Source: Spirosoma aureum (GTDB taxonomy: Bacteria > Bacteroidota > Bacteroidia > Cytophagales > Spirosomataceae). Taken from it: a stretch of 64,000 nucleotides of DNA. How positions within the stretch are numbered: the first letter of the stretch is position 1; the number at the start of each line of letters is the position of its first letter. The translations under genes and the position numbers were made by a program. Location: contig NZ_CP050063.1 of NCBI RefSeq assembly GCF_011604685.1, positions 7,977,001 to 8,041,000 of the forward strand. The letters run 5' to 3'. Shown piece after piece: positions 17,855 to 26,708 of this stretch. Under the pieces are notes generated by a model that worked only from the letters and a program-made list of their open reading frames with translations, ran no database searches and had not been told where the DNA came from.

Positions 17855-18268
17855 TTAAAATCCGATTCGCTCTCGAGTCTGCTGAATACCCAGCGTTCGG
17901 GCCAGCTCGAAAGCGATACGATCGTCGTATTTCCGTTTCCAGTAATCAGCTTCCAGACGGAGCTTATCCAGTTCAACCTGTTGCTTCTCAACAATCAGGT
18001 TCAGGGTTTCCAGTTCGTGGGCAATATCCTGCTCATTTTTTTGCTCGACGACCTGCGCCGGAATAGCTTCATCGGAAAGCAATACCAATGGCGATAGAGC
18101 CAGTACGCTGGCAATCTGGTTCAGGCGCGAAAGCGTCAGTTCGGTTTTACCGCGCTCAATATCGCCATAAGCTGTTGTCGACAGATTGAGCAAATCAGCC
18201 ATATTTTCCTGCGATAAACCCCGCTGGAGACGTTGCAGCCGTATTTTTTCTTCGATGGACGTCTTCAT
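17855..18268 (-). CDS. XRE-family transcriptional regulator
   Basis: A 137-residue protein with an N-terminal HTH_3 domain (about 8-62: LQRGLSQENMADLLNLS, then TAYGDIERGKTELTLSRL). A C-terminal coiled coil, about 80-125, is rich in Leu, Glu and Lys and could mediate dimerisation. It is transcribed divergently from clpP with a gap of about 190 bases, so it may regulate clpP or itself (inference). Confidence 0.85.
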   Translation of the reverse strand: MKTSIEEKIRLQRLQRGLSQENMADLLNLSTTAYGDIERGKTELTLSRLNQIASVLALSPLVLLSDEAIPAQVVEQKNEQDIAHELETLNLIVEKQQVELDKLRLEADYWKRKYDDRIAFELARTLGIQQTRERIGF

Positions 18269-18455
18269 ATCAAGTAACTACGATAAATTCTAAACCCAAA
18301 CCGACACTAATTTTCGGTAGGATAACGCAATTTTGCAAGGAAAGAATTCGGATCGGCCGGATATTAGTGTTAGGAACACCCAACGTCCAGTATCAATAAA
18401 TCCCGAACCTGATTCGCCCATTATTCGTTCTCAAACCAAAGGAGTAAACCCAATT

Positions 18456-19133
18456 ATGAATCAAGAAAAAGAATTCCGCAATTTCGCGGTACACCACATG
18501 GGCCTCAATGGCCTGACCGTAGATGGTTATATGAACCACACTGTCGAAAACATGACTCGCTCGGTTATTGAAGAACGTCCGATGAACTTCCGTGAAGTAG
18601 ACGTCTTCTCCCGGCTCATGGCCGACCGTATTATTTTCATGGGCCTGCCCGTAGATGACAACATTGCCAACATCATTGTGGCGCAGTTGCTGTTTCTGGA
18701 GTCGGCTGATCCAAAAAAAGACATCCTGATGTATTTGAATAGCCCTGGCGGCTCGGTATATGCCGGTCTGGGTATTTATGATACAATGCAATATGTTCGG
18801 CCCGACGTTGCAACTGTCTGCACGAGTCTGGCAGCATCGATGGGTGCTGTGTTGCTCGCTGGCGGTGCTGCCGGAAAACGGTCGGCTCTACCCCACGCCC
18901 GTGTCATGATTCACCAGCCATCGGGTGGTGCGCAGGGAACCTCGAAGGATATGCAGGTGACCATGAAAGAAATGCTTGAATTAGAAAAAGATCTATACCG
19001 CATTTTAGCCAGTCATTCCGGTCGTACTTACGAAGAAATCGAACAGGCTTCCGACCGAGACAAGTGGTTCAGAGCTGAAGAAGCCAAAGAATATGGCCTG
19101 ATCGACGAAGTCCTTCGCCGGGAAAAAGCGTAA
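18456..19133 (+). CDS. clpP: ATP-dependent Clp protease proteolytic subunit
   Basis: About 225 residues from the ATG at 18456. This start is chosen because AAAGGAG lies 11 bases upstream, one of the few clear ribosome sites here, and because the extra 41 residues from 18333 are not ClpP-like. The catalytic serine is Ser128 in LAASMGAV and the histidine is His153 in MIHQPSGG. Their spacing of 25 is the same as in E. coli ClpP. It forms the barrel that degrades substrates delivered by ClpX. Here clpX is 1.2 kb downstream, with a lipoprotein gene between. Confidence 0.95.
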   Translation: MNQEKEFRNFAVHHMGLNGLTVDGYMNHTVENMTRSVIEERPMNFREVDVFSRLMADRIIFMGLPVDDNIANIIVAQLLFLESADPKKDILMYLNSPGGSVYAGLGIYDTMQYVRPDVATVCTSLAASMGAVLLAGGAAGKRSALPHARVMIHQPSGGAQGTSKDMQVTMKEMLELEKDLYRILASHSGRTYEEIEQASDRDKWFRAEEAKEYGLIDEVLRREKA

Positions 19134-19177
19134 GCTGATTTCTCAAAACAGGCCTGTTTTGATCAGTTGATTAACCT

Positions 19178-19217
19178 AAATAAGCGCAGATTGCTTCCAG
19201 GCGGTCTGCGCTTATTT
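19178..19217 (+). terminator. Terminator after clpP
   Basis: A 13-bp stem, AAATAAGCGCAGA at 19178-19190 and its complement at 19205-19217, ends in ATTT. It follows the clpP stop by 45 bases, so clpP is probably not strictly co-transcribed with the downstream lipoprotein and clpX genes. A smaller palindrome, CAAAACAGGCCTGTTTTG, lies at about 19144-19161. Confidence 0.65.
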
Positions 19218-19334
19218 GCGTTAAGGATCTTTTACTAACCAACCGTTCGCTAAACATTTTGCCCTAAAGAAACGTTTTCCCTACACTATAGCGTTTCATG
19301 ACCTGATAGTGCCTGCCTTCAACCAATACCCCGT

Positions 19335-20123
19335 ATGAGAATCGGTTCTATATTGATTCGGCTGAGCTATATAGCGGTTCTTCTGAAACTGACTGGCTGT
19401 TCGGCTCCGAAAACCGATGAGCCTGGCCCAACACCGCACTATCGGCTCCATAAAACAACTTCATACGCCATTGCCGGACGTACTGTCAACGTCGATACAA
19501 CGGTCTTTACGTATGACGCGACCGGGCGTCTGACCAATTACGAATCTCATGGGGTCGATCCAAAGCTTATTCGCAAAACAACCCTTTCCTACAACACAGC
19601 CGACCGAATTGATCATATTGATCAGATTCTACCCAGTAGCTACGTCGACGGAGTTAATAGAATAATTGGATTTCGGGCTGTTTACGGTTACAATGCAAAC
19701 GGGAACGCCGAAACGGTCAAACTTTCCTTAATTACAGAAGCCTTTACCCTGTTTATTCCACAAGATGAATATAGTCTCACCTATGGAGCTGATAATATAC
19801 CTACCAAAATAAGCCATGTCAACCTGAATAGCCCTTATCAGGATGAGTATAATTATGTGTATTCAGGCGGAAATGCAGTTAAAGTCCGGTATTCGACTCA
19901 CACGCAAACCGTAGACTACAGTTACCTGTATGATGATAAGCCAAATGCTTACAAAGGGATTGTAAAGCTCATTCCCACTATTGATCCGTATAATAAAAAC
20001 AATCTGATCAGCGATCTCACACCTACTTACAACGAACAGGGTTATCTCATAAAAACAATAGGATCAGGGCAATACCAGGGTAATATAGCCACCTACGAAT
20101 ACGAGCAATACCTTTCGAAATAA
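19335..20123 (+). CDS. Hypothetical lipoprotein with RHS-like beta-strand repeats
   Basis: A 262-residue protein with a lipoprotein signal ending in LTGCS (lipobox cysteine at about residue 22), so probably anchored in an outer or inner membrane leaflet. The mature part has repeated Tyr-rich strands such as FTYDATGRLTNYES, YGYNANGNAETV and LTPTYNEQGYLIKT, which resemble RHS/YD-type or DUF4595-like beta units. Function unknown. It lies between clpP and clpX and is preceded by a terminator, so it is probably an independent insertion. Confidence 0.75.
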   Translation: MRIGSILIRLSYIAVLLKLTGCSAPKTDEPGPTPHYRLHKTTSYAIAGRTVNVDTTVFTYDATGRLTNYESHGVDPKLIRKTTLSYNTADRIDHIDQILPSSYVDGVNRIIGFRAVYGYNANGNAETVKLSLITEAFTLFIPQDEYSLTYGADNIPTKISHVNLNSPYQDEYNYVYSGGNAVKVRYSTHTQTVDYSYLYDDKPNAYKGIVKLIPTIDPYNKNNLISDLTPTYNEQGYLIKTIGSGQYQGNIATYEYEQYLSK

Positions 20124-20335
20124 GCAAGGCACTACTGTAACCCGACGGCTTATTTGGCCTTTTCAATACCAAATGGTAATTTTGTTAATTACGGAGGGCC
20201 CAAATTAGCATGGGTCATTTTTTCTGCTGAACTTAGTTTAAAAAGCGCCGGGACAAACTGTTAACAAAACCAGTCAATAGCCTGCCCAGGTAGCCATTTA
20301 TTCGCATAACTACGTCAAATACACTGCAACCTTAC

Positions 20336-21567
20336 ATGCCACAAATCAGTTGCTCGTTCTGCGGACGGCGCAAAAACGAGGTACTGTTGCTGCTATCGGG
20401 CATCGACGCACACATCTGTAACTACTGCATTGAGCAGGGACACCAGGTAGTTCTGGAAGAGATGCGCCCGAAACGGAGCGAACCGACAGAGGTAAATATC
20501 AACCTCATCAAACCCGTTGAGATGAAGCGCCACCTCGATCAGTATGTTATTGGTCAGGATGATGCAAAAAAAGCCATTACCGTAGCGGTCTATAATCACT
20601 ACAAACGGTTGATGCAGCCCAAAACCAACGATGATGTTACGATCGAAAAATCAAACATCATCATGGTAGGCGAAACGGGTACGGGAAAAACTTACCTGGC
20701 TCGATCAATCGCTAAAATCCTTGAAGTACCTTTCTGCATTGCCGACGCAACCGTCATTACTGAAGCCGGTTATGTAGGCGAAGACGTTGAAACTATTCTG
20801 ACTCGGCTGCTACAGGCGGCCGATTACAACGTTGAGACAGCAGAACGCGGAATCGTTTACATCGATGAGATTGATAAAATCGCCCGTAAGTCCGATAATC
20901 CAAGCATTACGCGCGATGTAAGCGGAGAAGGGGTTCAGCAGGCCCTGTTAAAGTTGCTGGAAGGTTCTGTCGTTAACGTCCCCCCCAGGGCGGCCGTAAA
21001 CACCCCGACCAGCGGCTCATTGCCCTCAATACGGAAAATATTCTCTTTATATGCGGAGGAGCTTTTGATGGCATCGATCGTCATATTGCCAAACGGATCA
21101 ATACTCGTCCTATTGGTTTCTCGGGCGATCGTCGCCTGAATGATACCTTCGAAAAAGGTCACCTGATGCGGTATATCTCTGCTCTTGATCTGAAATCATT
21201 CGGTTTGATTCCGGAACTTATCGGCCGACTGCCTGTTCTAGCCCATCTCGAACCGCTCGACCGCGATGCACTGATGCAAATTCTGACGGAGCCGAAAAAT
21301 GCGATTACCAAGCAGTATAACAAGCTTTTCCAGATGGAGGGAATAACCCTGCACTGGGACCCCAGCGCCCTGAACTATATTGTGGATCAGGCTTTGCAAT
21401 ATGGGCTCGGAGCGCGTGGCTTACGGTCTATTTGCGAATCAATCATTACGGATGCGATGTTCGAGATGCCCTCACAAACAGGCGTTAAAGAGCTAACCGT
21501 AAGTCTGGAATACGCTCAGGAGAAATTTGGCAAATCGAGCACGTATCAGTTGCGTTCGGTAGCCTGA
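20336..21567 (+). pseudogene. clpX: ClpX ATPase, interrupted by a one-base frameshift
   Basis: The gene reads as ClpX in two frames. The first part (20336 to about 20986) has the zinc-binding domain [11 protein letters not shown]...CNYC, Walker [12 protein letters not shown] and Walker [12 protein letters not shown]. After [14 protein letters not shown] and VNVPP the frame fails at a run of seven C bases (20980-20986) and stops at 21139. Reading from 20986 in the -1 frame continues exactly as Clp[22 protein letters not shown], the ClpP-contact loop PIGFSG, LIPELIGRLPVL and sensor II GARGLRSI. With one extra C the protein would be 410 residues, the normal length. Either a sequencing error, a recent mutation, or recoding at the C run. 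Confidence 0.93.
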
Positions 21568-21582
21568 CGAAAAGAACTCATT

Positions 21583-21627
21583 AAAAAACAAGCCCCGATT
21601 TCGTCTGGAAATCGGGGCTTGTTTTTT
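21583..21627 (+). terminator. Terminator after clpX
   Basis: A 19-bp perfect stem (21583-21601 and 21609-21627) with a 7-nt loop, GC-rich in the middle (AAGCCCCGATTT) and ending in six T bases. Textbook intrinsic terminator. The A tract on the left arm could also serve the other strand. Confidence 0.9.
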
Positions 21628-21730
21628 CCATTAAATCGGATTTTATCGATGGTTCTCAACAAATGTACAGGCAGTCGGTTTACCCCTTGATATGTCTATT
21701 CGTTACACGTAAGCCAATCAATTTAACACA

Positions 21731-22348
21731 ATGAAAATCAATACTCAACGCCTGTTGGTAGGTCTCCTGTTGACCACCCTGTTCACTGCCTGCAACCGTC
21801 CGGTCGCCTATTTTCAGAAAAGCCCACGCGAACACTTTGCGGTAACCACACCAACTCCCACACCTGTAGTTACAACTGAATCCGCTCCCGTAGCTCTGGG
21901 TGCGACTACCGCTACGCCCGAAACCGCGTCAAGCCCGGTTGCCCAGGCTACCCAGGTGAACGAAGCGCTAAACCAAATGGATGCTCTGGTTCGTAACGAC
22001 AGCAAATTAGCTGCCGACAAAACCGTCCAGAAACGCCTGAACCGCATTCGGTCGTTAGTAGCCGCCACTTCGGCAAAATCAACACTAGCCCCTTCGGCAA
22101 CTACTGCTCCTAAGAAAGCAAGCCTGATGGAACGGCTCGTGCTGAAGCAGATGAATAAAAAAATCAGCAAACAACTTGCTCCGAATAACCCCAACAAAAC
22201 AATGGCGAATACCGGTATTCTGGCAACAGGTGCCGTTCTGGTTATTATTGGTCTATTGTTACTCCTGCTAACGACTGGTACCGGCGCAACCGTCGGTGTT
22301 ATTGTTCTCCTGGCAGGTGCTGTCATTTTACTGGTTGGATTGCTGTAG
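21731..22348 (+). CDS. Tandem lipoprotein paralogue 1
   Basis: A 205-residue protein with a lipoprotein signal (MKINTQRLLVGLLLTTLFTAC, lipobox Cys21) followed by the shared NRPVAYFQKSPREHF block. A Thr/Pro/Ala-rich linker comes next, then a helical segment with MDALVRNDSKLAADK, and a C-terminal pair of hydrophobic segments (about 155-205). It is paralogous to the next two genes. Function unknown. A lipid-anchored, membrane-inserted envelope protein is likely. Confidence 0.78.
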   Translation: MKINTQRLLVGLLLTTLFTACNRPVAYFQKSPREHFAVTTPTPTPVVTTESAPVALGATTATPETASSPVAQATQVNEALNQMDALVRNDSKLAADKTVQKRLNRIRSLVAATSAKSTLAPSATTAPKKASLMERLVLKQMNKKISKQLAPNNPNKTMANTGILATGAVLVIIGLLLLLLTTGTGATVGVIVLLAGAVILLVGLL

Positions 22349-22375
22349 CGAAATTTTCTGACCAGGATTACGTAT

Positions 22376-22414
22376 CCCGTTCAGCCTTCTCACACACTGG
22401 CTGAACGGGTTTTT
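22376..22414 (+). terminator. Terminator after lipoprotein 1
   Basis: An 11-bp stem (CCCGTTCAGCC at 22376-22386 and its complement at 22399-22409) followed by five T bases. Shows that the paralogues are separate transcription units. Confidence 0.85.
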
Positions 22415-22539
22415 ATTGCGATTTTCCGGTTCGCTCACTCGGATTCCAACTTTTTTCAGGCGAATACGTGACAATTACGCAACAAACCGATGGAGTTCCA
22501 GTTGTTGTGTTTGATAATTTTATGGTCCCACTAAAAAAA

Positions 22540-23169
22540 ATGTCTTCTATGAGCACAATTTCCAAACATCTTTTCGCAGCCCTGTTGGGAGCATCTATCC
22601 TTTCTTCATGCAGCCGTCCGGTAGCTTACTTCCAGCCAAGTCAGCGCGAACATTTCACGTCGCCTAAAACCGAAACTGTTGCAGCTGTCGCCCCGACCGT
22701 AGTACCAACAGCTGAGCCAACTGCAACTGAAGCGGCTCCTGTCGCTGAAGCAACACCCGCTCAAACAGCACAGGTTGCCCAGGCAAAGCAGGCAATGAGT
22801 CAGATTGAGGCCTATGTTCGCAACGATAGCAAACTGGCGTCTAACAAGAAACTGACGACGCGGATGGCAAAAGTTAACGAGTTACTCGCGACTGCAACCG
22901 ACAGGGCCGACGTATCAACAAAGGCTACATCAGCGAAGAAAATGAGCCTGATGGAGCGTGTGATGCTTAAGAAACTGGATAAGAAAATTAAAAACCATGT
23001 AGCACCTGAAGAGACCAAAGCGCTTAACCGAAATACCAAAAATGGTATTATTATCGGTGCTATCGGTCTTATTCTATCGCTCATTTTCGGTGGTGTTATT
23101 GGCGTAATTGGGCTCGTTCTGCTCGTTGTCGGTATCGTTCTGATTCTATTGGGCGTTCTGGAAAGCTAG
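22540..23169 (+). CDS. Tandem lipoprotein paralogue 2
   Basis: About 209 residues from the ATG at 22540. The ATG at 22549 is also possible, and an upstream GTG at 22468 would spoil the signal peptide. The lipobox is ILSSCSRP, then VAYFQPSQREHF as in paralogue 1. After an Ala/Thr/Pro-rich linker comes QIEAYVRNDSKLASNKKL, a basic helix (MERVMLKKLDKKIKNHV) and two C-terminal hydrophobic segments. Closest to paralogue 3 in the central helix. Confidence 0.77.
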   Translation: MSSMSTISKHLFAALLGASILSSCSRPVAYFQPSQREHFTSPKTETVAAVAPTVVPTAEPTATEAAPVAEATPAQTAQVAQAKQAMSQIEAYVRNDSKLASNKKLTTRMAKVNELLATATDRADVSTKATSAKKMSLMERVMLKKLDKKIKNHVAPEETKALNRNTKNGIIIGAIGLILSLIFGGVIGVIGLVLLVVGIVLILLGVLES

Positions 23170-23193
23170 AACCAAGTGCTTAAACTATTACTT

Positions 23194-23239
23194 AAAGTCG
23201 GCGTGACTATCGATCAGGATAAGTCACGCCGACTTTTTT
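23194..23239 (+). terminator. Terminator after lipoprotein 2
   Basis: A 15-bp perfect stem (23194-23208 and 23222-23236) whose 3' arm runs into six T bases. Strong intrinsic terminator. Confidence 0.9.
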
Positions 23240-23386
23240 GTATGCCTTCCTACCACCGCCCACACGATTTGTGGCAATTTTTAAGTGTATTCCAGCAATT
23301 TCTTATACCTACTGGTTAACAAAGTTACCGACGCGTGGTTGTTGGGAATGAGAATCAGTGATTACACGTTAAACGAAAACTGCTCT

Positions 23387-24007
23387 ATGAAAACAAGTCT
23401 CAAACACCTTTATTTTGCTCTGATTGGAACAGCCATTCTCTCGTCGTGCAGCCGCCCGATAGCCTATTTTCAACGTGGCCCGGTCGAGAGCTATCACACA
23501 TCAACGGTTGAACCAGCAGCCGTTCCTACACCCTCCGAAGTTACTCCATCACCTGCACCCTCTTCAATTACCAGCGACGTAACGATTCCAGTAGCCTCCC
23601 CCACCGAACAGGTTGCTCAGGCCAAACAGGCCGTTAATCAGATCGAAGCATACGTTCGCAATGATAATAAACTAGCCTCCAACAAGAAATTGACGAGCCG
23701 TATCGAACGGGTTAAATCAATGCTTAGCTCGCCATCCGCGAAAATGTCGCTGGCTTCAACCTCGACTGTTGCGTCTAAAAAAATGACGCTGCTTGAACGG
23801 ATAGCCGCCAAAAAGATCAATAAAAAAATTCAGCATAAACTATCACCTAAGCAGCCTATGGCTACGTCAATGCTAACCATTGGCCTGATCGTTGCCGCAG
23901 CCGGTTTGTTATTGCTTCTTATTGGCAACGGCTTTGGTGCGGTCATTGGCGCCATTGCTTTAGTGGTTGGCCTGGTGCTGATTCTGTTGGAACTTTTGAA
24001 ACAATAA
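23387..24007 (+). CDS. Tandem lipoprotein paralogue 3
   Basis: About 206 residues from the ATG at 23387, where the lipoprotein signal starts (MKTSLKHLYFALIG, lipobox LSSCSRP). It shares RPIAYFQRGP, QIEAYVRNDNKLASNKKL, a basic Lys-rich helix and two terminal hydrophobic segments with its two neighbours. Unlike them it has no terminator behind it. The alpha/beta hydrolase starts 17 bases later, so the two are probably co-transcribed. Confidence 0.77.
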   Translation: MKTSLKHLYFALIGTAILSSCSRPIAYFQRGPVESYHTSTVEPAAVPTPSEVTPSPAPSSITSDVTIPVASPTEQVAQAKQAVNQIEAYVRNDNKLASNKKLTSRIERVKSMLSSPSAKMSLASTSTVASKKMTLLERIAAKKINKKIQHKLSPKQPMATSMLTIGLIVAAAGLLLLLIGNGFGAVIGAIALVVGLVLILLELLKQ

Positions 24008-24024
24008 GCTTAGTCAACCATAGC

Positions 24025-24744
24025 ATGCAGACTCCATTTTCGGTGGTCCTGATCCACGGTCACGGTGTCGATGCATCCATCTGGGATAGCATCTACGCTG
24101 ATTTGGCCCTGGATTACCCTATTCTAAAACCTGACGTTGCCCGCCTGACTTCACATACAACCATTGAAGCTTATGCGGAAGAGCTGAACGCCCGGCTTCA
24201 GGCTGCTTCCATCAACGACGTAGTTCTGATTGGCCATTCGATGGGTGGTTACATAGCGCTGGCTTTTGCCGAACGTTACCCGGCCCAGGTGCGTGGTCTG
24301 GTCCTGTATCACTCGACGGCCTACGCCGACGACGAAGATCGTAAAGCACAGCGTCGCCAGCTCATTGAAACGATGCGGACTCAGGGCGGGGCACAATTCA
24401 TTGAAAAGCAACTCCCGAAAATGGTTGCACCCGGTTATCCTGCGGAAAAAGTAAAGGATCTGATCGATCACTACCGAGATTTGCCTACCGATGCGCTCAT
24501 TGCGGGTATGGAAGCCATTGCGGGACGCCCTGATCGGACAACCATTTTACGGGATGCCCCATTTCCGATCCTGCTGGTTTTAGGGAAAGAGGATCAGCTC
24601 ATACCCCTTGAGAAAACAAAGAAACTGGCCGAATTATCGGATCGAATCCGTGTAGCACTTATCGATAACGCAGGCCATCTGAGTATGGTCGAACAACCCG
24701 AAGCATCGCAGAAAATACTCCGCGACTTTGTGAAGCAGCTCTAA
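24025..24744 (+). CDS. Alpha/beta hydrolase
   Basis: A 239-residue cytoplasmic serine hydrolase. The oxyanion-hole motif HGHGVD is near the start, the nucleophile elbow is GHSMGG (near residue 74), an aspartate lies in LGKEDQLIP and the catalytic histidine in NAGHLSMVEQP. The fold resembles the haloacetate dehalogenase, 3-oxoadipate enol-lactonase or esterase groups. The substrate is not predictable. Probably in one transcript with lipoprotein 3. Confidence 0.88.
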   Translation: MQTPFSVVLIHGHGVDASIWDSIYADLALDYPILKPDVARLTSHTTIEAYAEELNARLQAASINDVVLIGHSMGGYIALAFAERYPAQVRGLVLYHSTAYADDEDRKAQRRQLIETMRTQGGAQFIEKQLPKMVAPGYPAEKVKDLIDHYRDLPTDALIAGMEAIAGRPDRTTILRDAPFPILLVLGKEDQLIPLEKTKKLAELSDRIRVALIDNAGHLSMVEQPEASQKILRDFVKQL

Positions 24745-24771
24745 GCAGTCATTTGACGATACCAGAGCAAC

Positions 24772-24799
24772 AAAGAGGAAGCCAACTGGCTTCCTTTTT
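24772..24799 (+). terminator. Terminator after hydrolase
   Basis: A 13-base stem with one mismatch (AAAGAGGAAGCCA against TGGCTTCCTTTTT), with a 2-nt loop and five T bases. Ends the lipoprotein 3/hydrolase unit. Confidence 0.75.
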
Positions 24800-24910
24800 G
24801 TGTTTAAACGCCGTTTTCCCCCCGATTCTCCGTAAACTTGCACTGGTTTTCAAGAACCTGGTCATCATTATCATCGTAAATGCCGGATACATTGGCTATT
24901 CGGTCTGGCA

Positions 24911-26053
24911 ATGGCTGAACTTTTTAACGTTTACCCGCTCTACGACATTGAACCCGTTCGGGCGCAGGGAAGCTATTTATGGGACACAAATGGCACCCGT
25001 TACCTCGATCTATATGGCGGTCATGCCGTAATTTCGGTCGGCCACACGCACCCACGCTATGTGCAGGCGTTGACCGATCAGCTACATAAAATTTCGTTTT
25101 ATTCTAATTCTGTCCGAATACCTCAGCAACAGGAACTGGCGGATAAACTGGGAAGCCTTTCGGAACATCCTGATTATGCCCTGTTTTTATGCAATTCCGG
25201 AGCAGAAGCGAACGAAAACGCCCTTAAACTGGCGTCGTTTCACAATGGCCGGACACAGGTAATTGCCTTTAGGAAAGGCTTTCACGGGCGTACGGCGGGC
25301 GCTGTTGCCGCCACCGACAATCCATCCATTGTCGCACCTGTCAACTATAATAAGCACGTTACTTTTCTGCCTTACAACGATGCCGAAGCAGCTCGGGAAG
25401 CGATCACAACCGAAACTTCAGCCGTCATTGTTGAAGGCATACAGGGTGTGGGCGGAATACATGTCGCCAGTGATGACTTTCTGCAAACCCTCCGTAAACG
25501 GTGTGATGAAACCGGTACAGTCTTAATTCTGGACGGCGTTCAGTGTGGTTACGGTCGCTCAGGGAAGTTCTTTTCGCACCAGTTTAGTGGTATTCAGGCC
25601 GATATCATTTCGATGGCGAAGGGCATGGGCAATGGATTTCCAATTGGTGGCATCCTGATATCTCCCAAATTCAAAGCCAGCTTCGGTTTGCTTGGCACTA
25701 CCTTTGGTGGGAACCATCTGGCCTGCACAGCAGCAATAGCCGTACTGGACATCATGAAAGAGGAAGGCCTGATCGAAAATGCCGTTCGTATGGGCGATTA
25801 CTTCATGAACGGTATTCGGCAGATTGGTGGTTATAAAGAATTGCGTGGTCGAGGGTTGATGATCGGGATCGAGTATGACTTCCCGGTTGAGTCGCTGCGT
25901 AAAAACTTATTATTTGAGCATAAGCAATTTACGGGTGTAGCGGGTAAAACGATAATCCGGTTGTTGCCTTCGCTGGCTATTGGTACAGACGAAGCTGATA
26001 TTTTCCTGGAAGCGCTGGAAAAGTGTTTAAAAACAGAGCAAACAGCGGCTTAA
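24911..26053 (+). CDS. argD: Acetylornithine/succinylornithine aminotransferase
   Basis: A 380-residue class III PLP aminotransferase of arginine biosynthesis. The start MAELFNVYPLYDIEPVRAQG and the block YLDLYGGHAVISVGHTHP are typical of the Bacteroidota ArgD. The PLP lysine is Lys237 in SMAKGMGNGFPIGG. NSGAEANENALKLA binds the phosphate and GRGLMIGIE is C-terminal. It leads the cluster argD-DUF433-argF'-argB, but a terminator and a minus-strand small gene separate it from argF'. In this phylum the substrate is probably the N-succinyl derivative. Confidence 0.92.
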   Translation: MAELFNVYPLYDIEPVRAQGSYLWDTNGTRYLDLYGGHAVISVGHTHPRYVQALTDQLHKISFYSNSVRIPQQQELADKLGSLSEHPDYALFLCNSGAEANENALKLASFHNGRTQVIAFRKGFHGRTAGAVAATDNPSIVAPVNYNKHVTFLPYNDAEAAREAITTETSAVIVEGIQGVGGIHVASDDFLQTLRKRCDETGTVLILDGVQCGYGRSGKFFSHQFSGIQADIISMAKGMGNGFPIGGILISPKFKASFGLLGTTFGGNHLACTAAIAVLDIMKEEGLIENAVRMGDYFMNGIRQIGGYKELRGRGLMIGIEYDFPVESLRKNLLFEHKQFTGVAGKTIIRLLPSLAIGTDEADIFLEALEKCLKTEQTAA

Positions 26054-26054
26054 C

Positions 26055-26100
26055 GTAAATGAGTGTTGTCGGGTTTGAGATCCCGACAACACTCATTTAC
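26055..26100. terminator. Bidirectional terminator after argD
   Basis: A perfect 19-bp inverted repeat (26055-26073 and 26082-26100) with an 8-nt loop. It overlaps the stop of the convergent small gene at 26097, so it probably ends both transcripts. Confidence 0.85.
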
Positions 26101-26390
26101 ATATCCAGTGTTTCTTTGGTAGATAGAACATCTAGATCTGATAGTAAACAGGTGAAGACTGCTAATTTATTTTTTGCATAAGCATCAACCCAATAACCAT
26201 TAATGGTTATTGGGCAGGTATAAAAAGGCTCTTCAAGTCGATCTTTATTATCCACATCAGCAATTAACAGTTTATCAAGAAAATCACAAAAATCATTGAA
26301 ATTGCGTGCATGGTTATCAGAAAATCGGTCAGCCATGCAATTCCTAATTCTAATAATTCGGTTCATATCACATTTAGTTTTTAGGTCCAT
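26097..26390 (-). CDS. Small hypothetical protein
   Basis: A 97-residue, acidic-and-cysteine-containing protein that I do not recognise. A start at 26366 (MNRIIRIRN) is an alternative. It is rich in Asn, Asp and Lys, with no signal peptide or membrane segment. The local sequence is more AT-rich than the arg genes around it, which hints at acquired DNA. It is convergent with argD and sits upstream of, and divergent from, the DUF433 gene. It may be real but has no domain support. Confidence 0.5.
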   Translation of the reverse strand: MDLKTKCDMNRIIRIRNCMADRFSDNHARNFNDFCDFLDKLLIADVDNKDRLEEPFYTCPITINGYWVDAYAKNKLAVFTCLLSDLDVLSTKETLDM

Positions 26391-26504
26391 TTTTAAACCT
26401 CAGCAAACCTATAAACGACATTAAATGTATACTAATCGATAACTTGTTTTAGTTATGACAGTCCTATAAAAAATCGAAGCTTTACCTTTGCTTAATTTAC
26501 ATTC

Positions 26505-26708
26505 ATGATAAACTGGCAGGAGTATATTTATTCGGACAAAAAAGTATTGTTGGGAAAACCTGTCATAAAAGGAACGCGCTTATCCGTTGAATTTCTGCTA
26601 GAACGCCTAGCTGACGGCTGGACGGAGCAGGATTTGTTAGACAATTATCCGCGCCTTTCAAAAGAAGCTTTGCAAGGTGTTTTTGCCTTTACAGTAACAC
26701 ATAAATGA
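26505..26708 (+). CDS. DUF433 domain protein (antitoxin-like)
   Basis: A 67-residue helix-turn-helix-like DUF433 protein, with the signature KPVIKGTRLSVEFLLERLADG. Many DUF433 proteins act as antitoxins to a DUF5615 PIN-like toxin, but no such toxin gene is adjacent. The stop overlaps the argF' start (ATGA at 26705), so the two are translationally coupled. Either it is a solitary remnant or it has been co-opted near arg genes. Confidence 0.85.
   Translation: MINWQEYIYSDKKVLLGKPVIKGTRLSVEFLLERLADGWTEQDLLDNYPRLSKEALQGVFAFTVTHK

Noticed and set aside
18333..18455. N-terminal extension of ClpP from 18333
   Set aside because: The 41 extra residues do not match ClpP, and a ribosome site AAAGGAG precedes the ATG at 18456.
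26097..26708. 97-residue gene and DUF433 gene as a toxin-antitoxin pair
   Set aside because: They are on opposite strands and divergent, the 97-residue product shows no PIN or RNase features, and DUF433 is coupled to argF' instead.
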